DNA of 64,000 nucleotides from Brevibacillus brevis (GTDB taxonomy: Bacteria; Bacillota; Bacilli; Brevibacillales; Brevibacillaceae). Positions 42,725 through 52,470 of this stretch are shown here, in pieces (the stretch's first letter is position 1; the number at the start of each line of letters is the position of its first letter). Where the stretch lies: NCBI RefSeq assembly GCF_001039275.2, contig NZ_CP030117.1, positions 5,308,501 to 5,372,500 on the forward strand, in the 5' to 3' direction. The notes under the pieces were generated by a model. It was not told where the DNA came from. It saw only the letters and a program-made list of their open reading frames with translations, and did no database searches. The position numbers were made by a program, and so were the translations under genes.

Positions 42725-44440
42725 CTAAGGCTCTATTTTGCTGAAATAATCCTTCACGATCTCTTGATAATCGCCGGGAATACTGCCCTTTTCCATACTC
42801 TCACGGGCAAATTGCTCATACTGGCCGTACACTTCCTCGTACGGTAGCGTGCCACCTGAGGAGACTTGTGTGTTTCCACTTTGCTGCGACTGGGAAGGTC
42901 CTGACCCGAGTGGGCCTCCGACTGTATCAACAGGTCCGTTTTCTCCACCTATGCGATTTGCCGGGACGGTAACGAGCTCGTGTTTGCCTTTTCCCAACCC
43001 AGCCCCGCCACCTTGACCGCTTCCTTGGCCGCCAGAGCCATTTCCGTTGCCGTTGCCGTTGCCGTTGCCATTGCCGTTGCCATTCCCTTGCCCCGAGCCA
43101 TTATTTCCATTTCCAGGCTGGTTTGCCGGGTTCGCCCCTTGATTTGGGGTGGTACCTGTTCCCGGTGTTGCCGCAGTTGGCTGATTCCCCGGTGACCCTG
43201 ATGCTGGAGTCGCCTGTCCTGTTGCTGCTGTTCCTGTCACAGCTCCACTCGCTCCAGCATTTCCTGCTTGTGCGCCTGCACTGGCAAGCGTCATTTGCGA
43301 CTGATTGAGCGAAGCAGCGGCATGTATAGCTGCGAGCATGGCTTGCTGAGATTGTTGGATGCCTGTCATCGCTTGCATCAAGCTGTTCTCAAGCGCAGTC
43401 ATCGCTTGAGGCACTTGTCCTTGGGCTGTTTGCTGGGCTGCCTCCGCCAGTTGTTTGGCGATATCCTCCAGCTCCTTCGAGTCGGCAGACTCTGCCTCTT
43501 TTTTCAATTGCTCTGCTGCACTTGCGAGTTCGCGGGCGATCTCTTCCCGCTCTTTTTGCGGCATGCTTTCCATGGCTTTTGCCATTTGTGCAAGGGCCTC
43601 GGTCATCGCTTGTCGATCTTTCGCTCCCATCGCGCCAGCCACGGCCTTTGTCCCTTCTTGATTACCCAAGCTGCGCTGGAGTGCTTGCAGCGCTTTTTCT
43701 TTGTGCTGCTCTGCATCTCTGACCTTCTCCAATTGTTTTTCCGCAGCGCGTAATGCATTTTGACGTTCTGCCGGGTCGTCTGCTTTCGCCAGAGCCTTTT
43801 TTGCCTGCTCCAGCATTTCCTCCAGCTGCTTTTTCTGCGCGTCGGTTAAGCCTGTATTCTTTTTCACGTCTTGCTTGATTGCCTCTACTTCTTCCTCGAC
43901 CTGCGCGATTGCTTTCTTTTCCTCTGCCATCTGAGCCAGTCGCACGTCTTGAGGATTCGGCCAAAGAAACAGCACCAGGCACACCAATAGCAAGCTGCTT
44001 GTGACATATACCTTTCTTTGGACCAGCGACCAGATGCGGACGCTCTCAACGATATGCGGCAAATTTTTTCGCAGATGATGCAGGGCGTCTTCCCTCTGCA
44101 TACCCGCTACCATCGACTGATTCTCTTGATTCTCCCATGCCGTGACGACTCGCTGAGCCAAACCATTGCCATCTGCCACTAGTGCACATTGGACCCAGGT
44201 AGGACGCATCCAAAACGCACGCACCAGACCCGTGATGACAACAAGTACTGGCAGCGCAACCGCGATCCATTGGTAAAACGGAATCGACCAGATGCGGGCA
44301 AGGAGGAGGAGCGCCAAACTCGCCCCCATTCCCCACAAACCATAGACCGTTAGCTGCTGTATCCATACGCGCAAGCCCAGTTGCTTTCGAATGGGGGCAA
44401 GCAGTGACTTCAGCTCGTCGTTCGATTTAGCGGTAAACAT
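42725..44440 (-). CDS. Coiled-coil membrane protein with Gly-Asn repeat (DUF4175-like)
   Basis: 571 residues. Two N-terminal hydrophobic segments (about 30-75) and one near 150-165 are followed by about 200 residues of highly charged, Ala/Gln/Glu-rich coiled coil. A Thr/Ala/Pro/Gly linker leads to a run of alternating Gly-Asn, and a short C-terminal domain follows (LPYEEVYGQYEQFARESM). The layout resembles DUF4175-type proteins found next to MoxR/DUF58 genes, but the match is by architecture only. Confidence 0.7.
   Translation of the reverse strand: MFTAKSNDELKSLLAPIRKQLGLRVWIQQLTVYGLWGMGASLALLLLARIWSIPFYQWIAVALPVLVVITGLVRAFWMRPTWVQCALVADGNGLAQRVVTAWENQENQSMVAGMQREDALHHLRKNLPHIVESVRIWSLVQRKVYVTSSLLLVCLVLFLWPNPQDVRLAQMAEEKKAIAQVEEEVEAIKQDVKKNTGLTDAQKKQLEEMLEQAKKALAKADDPAERQNALRAAEKQLEKVRDAEQHKEKALQALQRSLGNQEGTKAVAGAMGAKDRQAMTEALAQMAKAMESMPQKEREEIARELASAAEQLKKEAESADSKELEDIAKQLAEAAQQTAQGQVPQAMTALENSLMQAMTGIQQSQQAMLAAIHAAASLNQSQMTLASAGAQAGNAGASGAVTGTAATGQATPASGSPGNQPTAATPGTGTTPNQGANPANQPGNGNNGSGQGNGNGNGNGNGNGNGNGSGGQGSGQGGGAGLGKGKHELVTVPANRIGGENGPVDTVGGPLGSGPSQSQQSGNTQVSSGGTLPYEEVYGQYEQFARESMEKGSIPGDYQEIVKDYFSKIEP
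43044..43087 (-). repeat. Hexanucleotide tandem repeat coding Gly-Asn
   Basis: About seven near-identical CCGTTG/CCATTG units (plus strand) encode alternating Gly-Asn. Six-base units keep the frame, so copy-number change would alter linker length rather than switch the gene off. Confidence 0.75.
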
Positions 44441-44443
44441 GGC

Positions 44444-45304
44444 TTATTTCTCCTCTTTTACTTTGCGAAATCTCGGTTTCACTGGCTGAATGAGATAGAT
44501 GGAAAGTAAAAGGCAGAACAGTGTAATGATCCCGAAAAACAGGCTGTAAACCGCATACGGGTCCACATTCCCAATCCTGATCTGCGGCCCTTCTTCAAAA
44601 ATATTTAACATCGCAAACAATGGATTGAAATTATGCAGGAGATCAGGCCAGTCTGGCATAGTCGCGGATGATATACCACCCGACCTGCGCTGGTACCGAA
44701 TGAACTCTTTGATAATTTCCGCCAGTATGCTCGATCCAATCGCATATCCGAACACCACGGCATAAGTGACAACCGTAGCGATACCTGTCCGTTTGATCAG
44801 CGTGGACATGAGCACACCGATGCTGCCGATTCCAAACATCGTAATGACGTAAAAACCAAACACCTTGATCACTTGTGCAGGTGAAATTCCTCCATACAAA
44901 AAGACGATGGCATAGAGCGGGATGGTCGCTATAACCAGGAAGGTCATGAAGCTGAGCGACGCCAGCCATTTGCCTAAAATCAATCGTGTGGCGCTGACAT
45001 TCGTGGTCAACAGCACACTCAACGTCTGGCGTTCGCGCTCACCGGAAATCACACCTGCCGTCAGTCCTGGCACGACGAAGCAGATCATCCCGAGCTGAAA
45101 CACTGACAGCATCATGAACAACTCGCGTGTATCATTCGGGTTGTAATAGCTGCCGCCGTTTGTCATAAAGAAAATCAGCGTAAGCGTCATTGCGCCCAAA
45201 ACAAGCAAATATAACAGGATGATCCACGGTGACCGATTGGTCCGCATTCTCATTTTCCATTCGTTGAACAAGACAGGGTTGCGAAATCGTCTCAAGTCGC
45301 TCAT
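44444..45304 (-). CDS. ABC-2 type transporter permease
   Basis: 286-residue permease with six hydrophobic helices, belonging to the ABC-2 group: N-terminal FNEWKMRMRTNRSPWI, GLTAGVISGERERQTLSVLLTT (in blocks), and the GISPAQVIKVFGF region. It starts within the ATPase stop (ATGA). With that ATPase it forms a likely exporter or membrane-remodelling pump. Confidence 0.87.
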   Translation of the reverse strand: MSDLRRFRNPVLFNEWKMRMRTNRSPWIILLYLLVLGAMTLTLIFFMTNGGSYYNPNDTRELFMMLSVFQLGMICFVVPGLTAGVISGERERQTLSVLLTTNVSATRLILGKWLASLSFMTFLVIATIPLYAIVFLYGGISPAQVIKVFGFYVITMFGIGSIGVLMSTLIKRTGIATVVTYAVVFGYAIGSSILAEIIKEFIRYQRRSGGISSATMPDWPDLLHNFNPLFAMLNIFEEGPQIRIGNVDPYAVYSLFFGIITLFCLLLSIYLIQPVKPRFRKVKEEK

Positions 45305-46227
45305 GAGCCCACCCCTTTCGTAATTTCCAGGAAGATTTCTTCCAAATCACCAACTGCCTCATTAAACGCGGCCACAGGATAGCCTGACACCGCAAGCTCC
45401 CGCAGCAGCTCAACCTGTTCTTCGTCATTGCCTGAAAAGCCCGCAACGACCCAGTTCCCTTCGCGTGTCACCCTGGTAATAACGGGCATCTCACACAAGC
45501 GCGTCATTGCTTCATCAACCCGATCCAACAGGCGGATGCGCAATACCCGCTGTTCTTGCATTTTCGAGTAAATCTCATCGACTCGTCCAAAGGCAACCAG
45601 ATTGCCTTCCTCCACAATCCCGATGACATCGCACATCTCCGCTAGCTCAGGCAATATGTGCGAGCTAATGATAATCGTCTTGCCCATGTCCCGCAGTTCC
45701 TTCAAAATCTCCCGCAGTTCGATACGTGCCCGCGGGTCCAAACCAGAAGCCGGTTCGTCCAAAATGAGCACTTCCGGATTGTGAACCAGCGAGCGAGCCA
45801 GTCCGAGGCGCTGCTTCATCCCCCGCGACAACGAGTCGACGTAGGCATCCCGCTTGTGCGTGAGATTGACCAGCTCCAATAACTGCGGAATGATTTGTTT
45901 TCGCTCTGCTGCCGGAATATCGTAGTTCGCGCCGTAAAAATCGAGGTACTCTTCTGCTGTCAAATTGTCGTACACACCAAAAAAGTCAGGCATGTAGCCG
46001 ATCAGCTTGCGTACTTCCTTTGGATGCCTGGTCACTTCATAGCCGCCTACGTATGCTTTCCCACTGGTCGGCTCCAATAAAGTCGCCAAAATGGACATCG
46101 TCGTCGATTTTCCTGCCCCGTTCGGACCAACGAAACCAAAAACGGTACCCTTGTCAATTTCGAGCGAAAGTCCTTTTAACGCTTCCATTTTGCCGTAGCG
46201 CTTGCGCAAATTTTGGATCTGGATCAT
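45301..46227 (-). CDS. ABC-2 type transporter ATP-binding protein
   Basis: 308-residue ATPase with Walker A GPNGAGKST, signature LSRGMKQRLGLARSL, Walker B VLILDEPASGLDP and the H-switch IIISSHILPEL, plus the C-terminal extension common in drug or antibiotic-peptide exporters. The ATG overlaps the stop of the exported protein gene (ATGA). Confidence 0.92.
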   Translation of the reverse strand: MIQIQNLRKRYGKMEALKGLSLEIDKGTVFGFVGPNGAGKSTTMSILATLLEPTSGKAYVGGYEVTRHPKEVRKLIGYMPDFFGVYDNLTAEEYLDFYGANYDIPAAERKQIIPQLLELVNLTHKRDAYVDSLSRGMKQRLGLARSLVHNPEVLILDEPASGLDPRARIELREILKELRDMGKTIIISSHILPELAEMCDVIGIVEEGNLVAFGRVDEIYSKMQEQRVLRIRLLDRVDEAMTRLCEMPVITRVTREGNWVVAGFSGNDEEQVELLRELAVSGYPVAAFNEAVGDLEEIFLEITKGVGS

Positions 46228-48599
46228 TTCTTGCTCACCTTCCCTTCCACACTGACACTTGGAACCCCAATGTGGCGTTCATCCTCAAACTGGTGGGCAA
46301 ATTTGATGCGGACAATGCCGTCGCCCGAAACATAAGTAGTGGTCTTGTCGCTTGTCATCACGTTGTTCATGAATGCTTTTTCAAATGGTTCGAAAGCTTT
46401 TGTCTTCCAGTTGTAAACCTCTTTTTCAAATGTCGTATTGTCCTCTGACCAGGTGTACAGATACAAATTGCTGATGGCAAGCTCCTGTCCTTCCTGATTC
46501 AGATTGATGTCAAAGGTAATATCCCCCGCAGGAAGTCTAAAGCCATCGCCGAAGTCATCTACCGGAACAGAACTGCCTGACATCGTCACATCAAACGATC
46601 CCGTCGGATAATAAATGTGTCCGTCCTTGGATGGATTCACTTGCAGCGTCGAAGTGACCATAGCAATGCTGCTTTTCTCCGTATTTTCGTTTGGTACGAC
46701 AGCCTCAACAACTTGCTCATCGGTCCAGCCCACGAGTTTTACCACTTCTGACGGACCACTACGTTTGTCCATCATGTCCAGCATTTCTACAATGAGTTGC
46801 TCACGCGTTTCTCTTCCATAGCCATTCGATTGCATATGCTGCGGCAGTGCATGCCCCGTATTCATCCGATGTTGGTTCCGTCTTGCTTGTTGTTGAGGGG
46901 CAAAGGGCAAGTTCACTTCGATACTGCTGCCAGCCGCCAACTGTGGAAACTCTTGTACCTGCATACCGGTTGAGATCGTCACATCTCGCAGCGAGTACTT
47001 CGTATTGTTTGTCACAGTTCCTTTCAGTGCGCCGTTCTCATAGGACAGATTCGATTCTATCTTCCCTACTTCCGATAAGGATTGCTCCGTCGCAACCTTG
47101 CGCATCGACCAGAATTCTACATCTCGGAAATCAATATGGGTCTGATCTGGCTGTATGGAAATCCACGTTTTCGGAACTTGATCAATATAATTGCTTTCAA
47201 TGATGGGTTCAGTCATACCCTCTCCCTTTAAAGTCAAACGATAGTCGTCATTTCTCGGTACGAATAATGCGGATACGCTTATCGCATTCGCCTGTCCATT
47301 GTTTTGCAGCTCAACATAACCTACCTGGTGCAGCTTTACACCCACACCGCGTTGGATGGCACCAATCGAGAAGATTCCGATTCCCGCCAGCACCGAAAGG
47401 GCAGGGACGATGACCCACATGTAGCTTTGCTTGCGTCCTCTCCGCAAAATATAGAAAAGAACTGGGCCTACAACCAGGGCATAAATTCCGAAAAATACAG
47501 CGAACCAGCCAACCTCCGGAATTTTTAAGGATGGGACTCGATCAGCAGCATCCCGAAGCGGCCATACGTTGTCGATCATGCTCATATTGGAAGCGTTGAG
47601 GGAAGAACCGAAAGCCTTTACTAATGTATCTGCCCAAAAGCGGCTGTTTCCTGCCCAGCTCGCTACTGGTTCTGCGGCCAAATCATAGGCGACGTACAAT
47701 ACTTTTCCAGCTCCCACGGTATGTACGGCCATCAACGGAATATTTCCTTCGCTGTACAGAACTTTCCCTGCCTTCAATGTCCCATTGCTTACAGTAAAGG
47801 GGGATGTCAGTGCAATCGGATTGGTCTTATCCACTTTTAAACTGGAGAGTGTCTGTACGCTCGTCACTCCTGTCACTTCTACTGGTGACAAGTCACCCAA
47901 AACGCCTCCGGATTTCTTGTACTGTGCTCCCCCGGCTAAAATCAGCATCCCGCCAGATTTCGTCCAATCCCGAATCGCTTTGATCTGCTGTTCATTCAAT
48001 GAATCCAGAGCAAAATTGTTGATGACGAGCATATTAATCATCTGGAGCTGTGTACCTGTCACTGGCATATTTTCTGCCTTCATCGTCAAAAGCTGGACAG
48101 GGTTATGAATAGAGCCTTTCGGCAGTACACCAAGGAAGTTAGCTGTGTCGGGGTTTTCTGCCAACACACCGATCATCAGCGTATCTTCGCTGTATGAATT
48201 GCCTGTTACCGGCGTTTGCGCGATCATCTTGTTATTTTGCATCAAGGCCACAAAAGAACTGCCACGCAACTCTGATCCAGGAACGAGAACCGTTACCTGC
48301 TTGGTCACTCCGCTTGCAATCGAGACCGGCTGATAATTGGCAACTGCGAAGCGTCTGTCCCCCCGTTCGTCAGTGGCGACAAACAGTTCCCCTTCGATAT
48401 CCGCCCCTCCATTTTTCACCGTGACGACAACGGGAACCATTCCCGTTTGCCTGTACTTTCCTTCAATTCCGACTGTTACTCCCAGCTGAATGTTTCCCTC
48501 TGCCAAGGCTGTCCCCGTTAATCCTAAAGGAACACCTGCTACCATCAGGAGGAACGCACAGAAGGCCAGGAGCAATCGCTTGCACTGCGCTGTTTTCAT
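46224..48599 (-). CDS. Large exported membrane protein, first gene of the MoxR/ABC operon
   Basis: About 791 residues. A signal peptide (MKTAQCKRLLLAFCAFLLMV, cleavage near TALAEG) is followed by a beta-rich extracellular domain and a GATase/DUF4350-like segment (LNEQQIKAIRDWTKSGGMLILAGG). A pair of helices follows near 370-430 (VGWFAVFFGIYALVVGPVLFY), then a beta-rich C-terminal region. ATG 48599 has GGAGG about 10 nt upstream. It is coupled to the ABC ATPase. Function unknown. Confidence 0.82.
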   Translation of the reverse strand: MKTAQCKRLLLAFCAFLLMVAGVPLGLTGTALAEGNIQLGVTVGIEGKYRQTGMVPVVVTVKNGGADIEGELFVATDERGDRRFAVANYQPVSIASGVTKQVTVLVPGSELRGSSFVALMQNNKMIAQTPVTGNSYSEDTLMIGVLAENPDTANFLGVLPKGSIHNPVQLLTMKAENMPVTGTQLQMINMLVINNFALDSLNEQQIKAIRDWTKSGGMLILAGGAQYKKSGGVLGDLSPVEVTGVTSVQTLSSLKVDKTNPIALTSPFTVSNGTLKAGKVLYSEGNIPLMAVHTVGAGKVLYVAYDLAAEPVASWAGNSRFWADTLVKAFGSSLNASNMSMIDNVWPLRDAADRVPSLKIPEVGWFAVFFGIYALVVGPVLFYILRRGRKQSYMWVIVPALSVLAGIGIFSIGAIQRGVGVKLHQVGYVELQNNGQANAISVSALFVPRNDDYRLTLKGEGMTEPIIESNYIDQVPKTWISIQPDQTHIDFRDVEFWSMRKVATEQSLSEVGKIESNLSYENGALKGTVTNNTKYSLRDVTISTGMQVQEFPQLAAGSSIEVNLPFAPQQQARRNQHRMNTGHALPQHMQSNGYGRETREQLIVEMLDMMDKRSGPSEVVKLVGWTDEQVVEAVVPNENTEKSSIAMVTSTLQVNPSKDGHIYYPTGSFDVTMSGSSVPVDDFGDGFRLPAGDITFDINLNQEGQELAISNLYLYTWSEDNTTFEKEVYNWKTKAFEPFEKAFMNNVMTSDKTTTYVSGDGIVRIKFAHQFEDERHIGVPSVSVEGKVSKK

Positions 48600-48803
48600 T
48601 CGTTCAAAACCTCCACGGACCATTCTTTTTTCTTCCTATCTTTTCATCTCATACAGTTATTGACGTTATTTCCAGACAAATAGCTACAATTTTTTTCAAA
48701 ATGAAGTCGATTGATCGACAAGTGCAAAAGGATTTTAGACATCTGTTGGAAAATTATTCTCCTAACATAGCAGGCATGAACAAGAAAGAGTGGTGAAATG
48801 TAA

Positions 48804-49808
48804 ATGTCTACGTTTTCTTGGAATTTGCGTGATGACTTGCATGAATTTGATCTCGGAGAATCACAGGCAAGCCCAGACGTATGGGCAAACCGCGAAGCCC
48901 TTTACTTGGAGGGGATGGGAGCTCCTGTTTTCCTTCGTCAGGCTGTCCCCTATCCCTGCTTTCGACTGCAAGCGGAAGTCGCCATACCAAAACAAGTAGG
49001 ATTTGTCGGGCTCGTTTTTGGTGCGCGAGATGTGCATAATTACGAGCTGGTGTACCTCGCTCCGGAAGAAATTCAGTATGATCCGATCATGAATGGGTCC
49101 ATGACGTGGCAAATTTATAACGGCCCTGGGTATCAAAAGCCGTTGTCTTACACAATTGGGGAATGGAAGACGCTTGCTGTGGAGGTTCAAGCAAACCAGG
49201 CTGTCGTGTATTTGGGAGAAGACCCTGCGCCTCAGTTGTTCATTTCCCATCTACAGCATGGAACTTCACTTGATAAAATCGGCTTCTGGAACTACTTGCC
49301 TGCCTACATTCGGAATCTATCGGTAACAGAAATCGCCCCGACCGATGCCTTGCATACCAAGACAGATCGGCAACAGCTCACAGCGGAGGGTTATCTTACG
49401 GAATGGCTCATTTCAAAGTCGTACATCGCTAGTGATCAGTCTGTTGTCTTGACAGATTGGACAAGTGCAGTCGTCGAAGAAAATGGGACACTCAATTTCA
49501 ATCGACTCTTCCCAGCAAAGCCTGGGATGACTGTACAAGCCAAAAGCACGATTACGGTTCCCCATGAGACTGTGACTCAACTCCATTTTGGCTACAGCGA
49601 TCATCTGCGACTTTGGGTGAATGAAGAGGAAGTGCATCAGGGCGTGTGGAGATGGAATCCACCAGTGAGTGACGGACGAATTCGAAGCAAGTACGCCCAA
49701 GTATCTGTTCGCCTCCACGCAGGGGTAAACACGGTTCGGGCAGAGATCATGAATCAAGAGCAATTTGGCTGGGGAATTTGTGTGAAGGCAAGACAGAATG
49801 AAAAATAG
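48804..49808 (+). CDS. Lectin/jelly-roll-like protein of unknown function
   Basis: 334 residues, no signal peptide or membrane helix. The N-terminal half resembles a concanavalin-like (LamG/DUF1080-type) beta sandwich (EVAIPKQVGFVGLVFGARD, YQKPLSYTIGEWKTLAVEV). The C-terminal half resembles a second jelly roll (LHFGYSDHLRLWVNEEEV, VSVRLHAGVNTVRAEI). It is transcribed divergently from the MoxR operon with a 204-nt gap. A cytoplasmic protein with sugar-binding-like folds is unusual. Family not identified. Confidence 0.7.
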   Translation: MSTFSWNLRDDLHEFDLGESQASPDVWANREALYLEGMGAPVFLRQAVPYPCFRLQAEVAIPKQVGFVGLVFGARDVHNYELVYLAPEEIQYDPIMNGSMTWQIYNGPGYQKPLSYTIGEWKTLAVEVQANQAVVYLGEDPAPQLFISHLQHGTSLDKIGFWNYLPAYIRNLSVTEIAPTDALHTKTDRQQLTAEGYLTEWLISKSYIASDQSVVLTDWTSAVVEENGTLNFNRLFPAKPGMTVQAKSTITVPHETVTQLHFGYSDHLRLWVNEEEVHQGVWRWNPPVSDGRIRSKYAQVSVRLHAGVNTVRAEIMNQEQFGWGICVKARQNEK

Positions 49809-49841
49809 AAAAAACGTCAGGATCATGCTCTGACGTTTTTT
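49809..49841. terminator. Bidirectional terminator
   Basis: A 12-bp stem AAAAAACGTCAG/CTGACGTTTTTT with a 9-nt loop lies between the lectin-like gene and proline dehydrogenase. U-runs occur in both directions. Confidence 0.93.
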
Positions 49842-49851
49842 CGTAATCCTT

Positions 49852-50817
49852 CTATGACATGCCATACCCTACATCCTGAAGTCTCGCCGTATCAAACATA
49901 TCGGCTATCGCCTGATGCACATGAGGCGGATACTCCGCCAGTCGATGACACAAGTACAAGTACCACTCTGTCCCATATGTGAGGTACAAGCGCACTGGAA
50001 CCCCTTTTTCTCGCAAAACATGAGCCAGCTCAGGGCGAACCCCGTATAACAGCTCGACCTCTACATTCGGTCGATGCAAATAGTCTCGACCGTCTAGCTC
50101 GTCTACAATCGCTTGGTCGTGCGTGGCGAGTGAGCATTCACGCCCAGCTCGTACACACATATCAGCCAGCTCCAGGTATCGTTCGTTCAACTCCACTGAA
50201 CGCCCCAATGCGATTTCCTGAGGTTCCTTGAATGCGCCTTTAACCAAACGTATTTTCCCAGGGAGTCCGAGCACCCTTTTCACATCATCCAGCGAGCGGT
50301 GCAAGTGTGCTTGAATCGTAATGCCCACATTTTCGTGTCGCTGTGCCAAGCGCTCATACATGCTAATGATCGCCTCTGTTTTCGCCGATTCCTCCATGCT
50401 GATCATCAAATAGTGGCCGCTATGTCTCGCCCGCTCTGCCAACTCTTCTACGTGGGCAAACGCCAGCTCTTTATCCAGTAACAAGCCGAGATGGGACAGA
50501 TCAAAGGAGATTCCGACTGGTGTATGTAGTTGGGAGCAATCCGCAGTTAGCGCAAGAAACTCCCGCTGCGCTTCATGTACAATCTGCGAATCCAGCGTAT
50601 TTTCACCAATGTGTTCAATTGATAGACGGTAGCCCAATTTTTCCAGGCGTTGGGCTATTTTTATTGCATCCGCACGCGTTTCGCCTGTCACATAACGTTT
50701 CGCAGCAGTCAAAAGCAACGGATATAGCAAGGGCGATGTTTTGACGGCTTCCTTGATTCGTTCATCACGGGCGATTGTACGTAAAATGTCTGCGGTTCTT
50801 CTCTCTTCTGGCGTCAT
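49852..50817 (-). CDS. Proline dehydrogenase
   Basis: 322-residue FAD-dependent proline dehydrogenase, the single-domain PutA-related form (PutB/FadM of Bacillus). It oxidises proline to pyrroline-5-carboxylate. Family blocks include GYRLSIEHIGENT, LMISMEES, IRLVKGAFKEP, SLATHDQAIVDEL and VRLYLTYGTEWYLYLCHRLAE. ATG 50817 has AAAGGAG about 8-9 nt upstream; the longer frame is not supported. A MocR regulator is divergent, 127 nt away. The companion P5C dehydrogenase is not in the window. Confidence 0.93.
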   Translation of the reverse strand: MTPEERRTADILRTIARDERIKEAVKTSPLLYPLLLTAAKRYVTGETRADAIKIAQRLEKLGYRLSIEHIGENTLDSQIVHEAQREFLALTADCSQLHTPVGISFDLSHLGLLLDKELAFAHVEELAERARHSGHYLMISMEESAKTEAIISMYERLAQRHENVGITIQAHLHRSLDDVKRVLGLPGKIRLVKGAFKEPQEIALGRSVELNERYLELADMCVRAGRECSLATHDQAIVDELDGRDYLHRPNVEVELLYGVRPELAHVLREKGVPVRLYLTYGTEWYLYLCHRLAEYPPHVHQAIADMFDTARLQDVGYGMS

Positions 50818-50944
50818 CCTTCTCTCTCCTTTGGCAGTGGCATATCTCTTCTCTTCTATCACCCTACCATGGTACGCTTGTATGGATTAGGTCCAGTTTC
50901 CCACAATTTCGAGAGGACCAGTTGCGTAAGGAGGCTCACACAGC

Positions 50945-52378
50945 TTGCTCTGGATAACCATTGACCGAGAGAAACCGATTCCGTTAATCAGACAAATTTA
51001 TTCTGAATTGCGCACAAAGATTTTGAGCGGAGAACTTGCAGCCGGCTTCAAGCTTCCATCTACCCGAAAAGTAGCAAGCGAACTGCACCTCTCTCGCAAT
51101 GTGGTACTAGAGGCATACGAGCAGCTACTAGCCGAGGGCTACATCGAGAGCAGACGTGGCTCCGGGTATTTCATTGCCTCGGGCATTTATTTGGAACAGC
51201 ACGCCCGGATGACAGAGGCAGGGGCTGGGTTGCCGAAAGTGGACCAGCATTTCAACGAAGACGAGAGCAAGCTAATCGATTTTCGTTCTGGTGTTCCTGC
51301 TCTGGAGCGTTTTCCTCGCAACCTCTGGGGCAAAACTGTCCAGCGTGTCTGTCAAGAAGCACCGCTATCAGTCTTTGGCTATAATCGTCCCGAGGGACGT
51401 ACGGAGCTGCGCACGATTTTATGTCGCTATTTGTATCGAACACGTGGCGTGCAATGTGACCCCGAGCAAATCATTATGACATCCGGGGCTACTCAGGCGC
51501 TCACCCTGATTGCCAATGTGCTTCTGCGTCCTGATAGTCACGTAGTCATCGAGGACCCGATCACGCACGATATCCAAAGTATTTTCACCAGGACAGGCGC
51601 TCGTTTACTGCCTGTTCCGACAGATACCTACGGGATGGATATGGAACAGCTACCGTCATTGTCTGCCCATCGCCCCCGCTTCGTATTTGTCACGCCTTCC
51701 CATCAGTTCCCGCTAGGCGGCACCATGCCCATCCAGCGAAGACTTCAACTCATTCGTTATGCACGGGAAGCTGACTGCTACATTGTCGAGGATGATTACG
51801 ACAGCGAGTTTCGTTACGAAACTGCTCCTATCAGCTCCATTCAGGGACTTGCCTCGGAGCGTGTTATCTACATCGGTTCCTTTAGCAAAATCCTTTCTCC
51901 CGGACTGCGTCAGGGATACCTCGTCCTGCCAAAAGCATTGGTAGCCTCCTACCAGCAGGCAAAATGGCTATCCGATTTGCACGCCCCTTCGATTGATCAG
52001 CTTGCCCTCGGGGTTTTTATCGAGGAGGGGCATCTAGAGAAATTCGTGAATCGCGTAAAAAAGCTGTACAAAAAACGCCGTCAATGCTTGATTGATGCTC
52101 TTCAACTGGCTTTTGGTGATGGCATTCGCATTTGGGGGGAGGCCGCTGGACTGCACATCGTAGCTGCTTTTCCCATGGTTCACTTCACACCTGACGTCCT
52201 GGCTGCGCTGGAGCAAGCCGGAGTGCGTGTCTACCCGGTCGAGGAGCACGCCATTGTCAAAGGCAATCATACAGATAAAATCATTCTCGGATACGGCAAT
52301 ATCAATGAGGCACAGATCGAAGAAGGGGTCGAGAGGATTAGGGCTGTTTTAACGAGAATGCTTGCAGATTCTCCATGA
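50945..52378 (+). CDS. MocR/PdxR family regulator (GntR DNA-binding plus aminotransferase domain)
   Basis: 477 residues. The N-terminal winged helix has LPSTRKVASELHLSRNVVLEAYE. A fold-type I aminotransferase domain follows, with the PLP Asp in EDDYDSEFRY and the PLP lysine in GSFSKILSPGLRQGY (about K315), all intact. The start is probably TTG 50945 with AAGGAGG about 10 nt upstream. Divergent to proline dehydrogenase, it may control that gene (inference). Confidence 0.9.
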   Translation: MLWITIDREKPIPLIRQIYSELRTKILSGELAAGFKLPSTRKVASELHLSRNVVLEAYEQLLAEGYIESRRGSGYFIASGIYLEQHARMTEAGAGLPKVDQHFNEDESKLIDFRSGVPALERFPRNLWGKTVQRVCQEAPLSVFGYNRPEGRTELRTILCRYLYRTRGVQCDPEQIIMTSGATQALTLIANVLLRPDSHVVIEDPITHDIQSIFTRTGARLLPVPTDTYGMDMEQLPSLSAHRPRFVFVTPSHQFPLGGTMPIQRRLQLIRYAREADCYIVEDDYDSEFRYETAPISSIQGLASERVIYIGSFSKILSPGLRQGYLVLPKALVASYQQAKWLSDLHAPSIDQLALGVFIEEGHLEKFVNRVKKLYKKRRQCLIDALQLAFGDGIRIWGEAAGLHIVAAFPMVHFTPDVLAALEQAGVRVYPVEEHAIVKGNHTDKIILGYGNINEAQIEEGVERIRAVLTRMLADSP

Positions 52379-52415
52379 TTTCCACCCTCTTTCCTTCTCA
52401 ATTCCCCAAAAGAAG

Positions 52416-52450
52416 AGCCAAATCTCTCGAATCCATCTCAAGATTTGGCT
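52416..52450 (-). terminator. Possible terminator of the small Cys-rich ORF
   Basis: A perfect 10-bp stem AGCCAAATCT/AGATTTGGCT with a 15-nt loop. CTTCTTTTGG follows on the minus strand, a modest U-tract. Confidence 0.5.
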
Positions 52451-52470
52451 ATCGTTCTCCTATTTATCTG

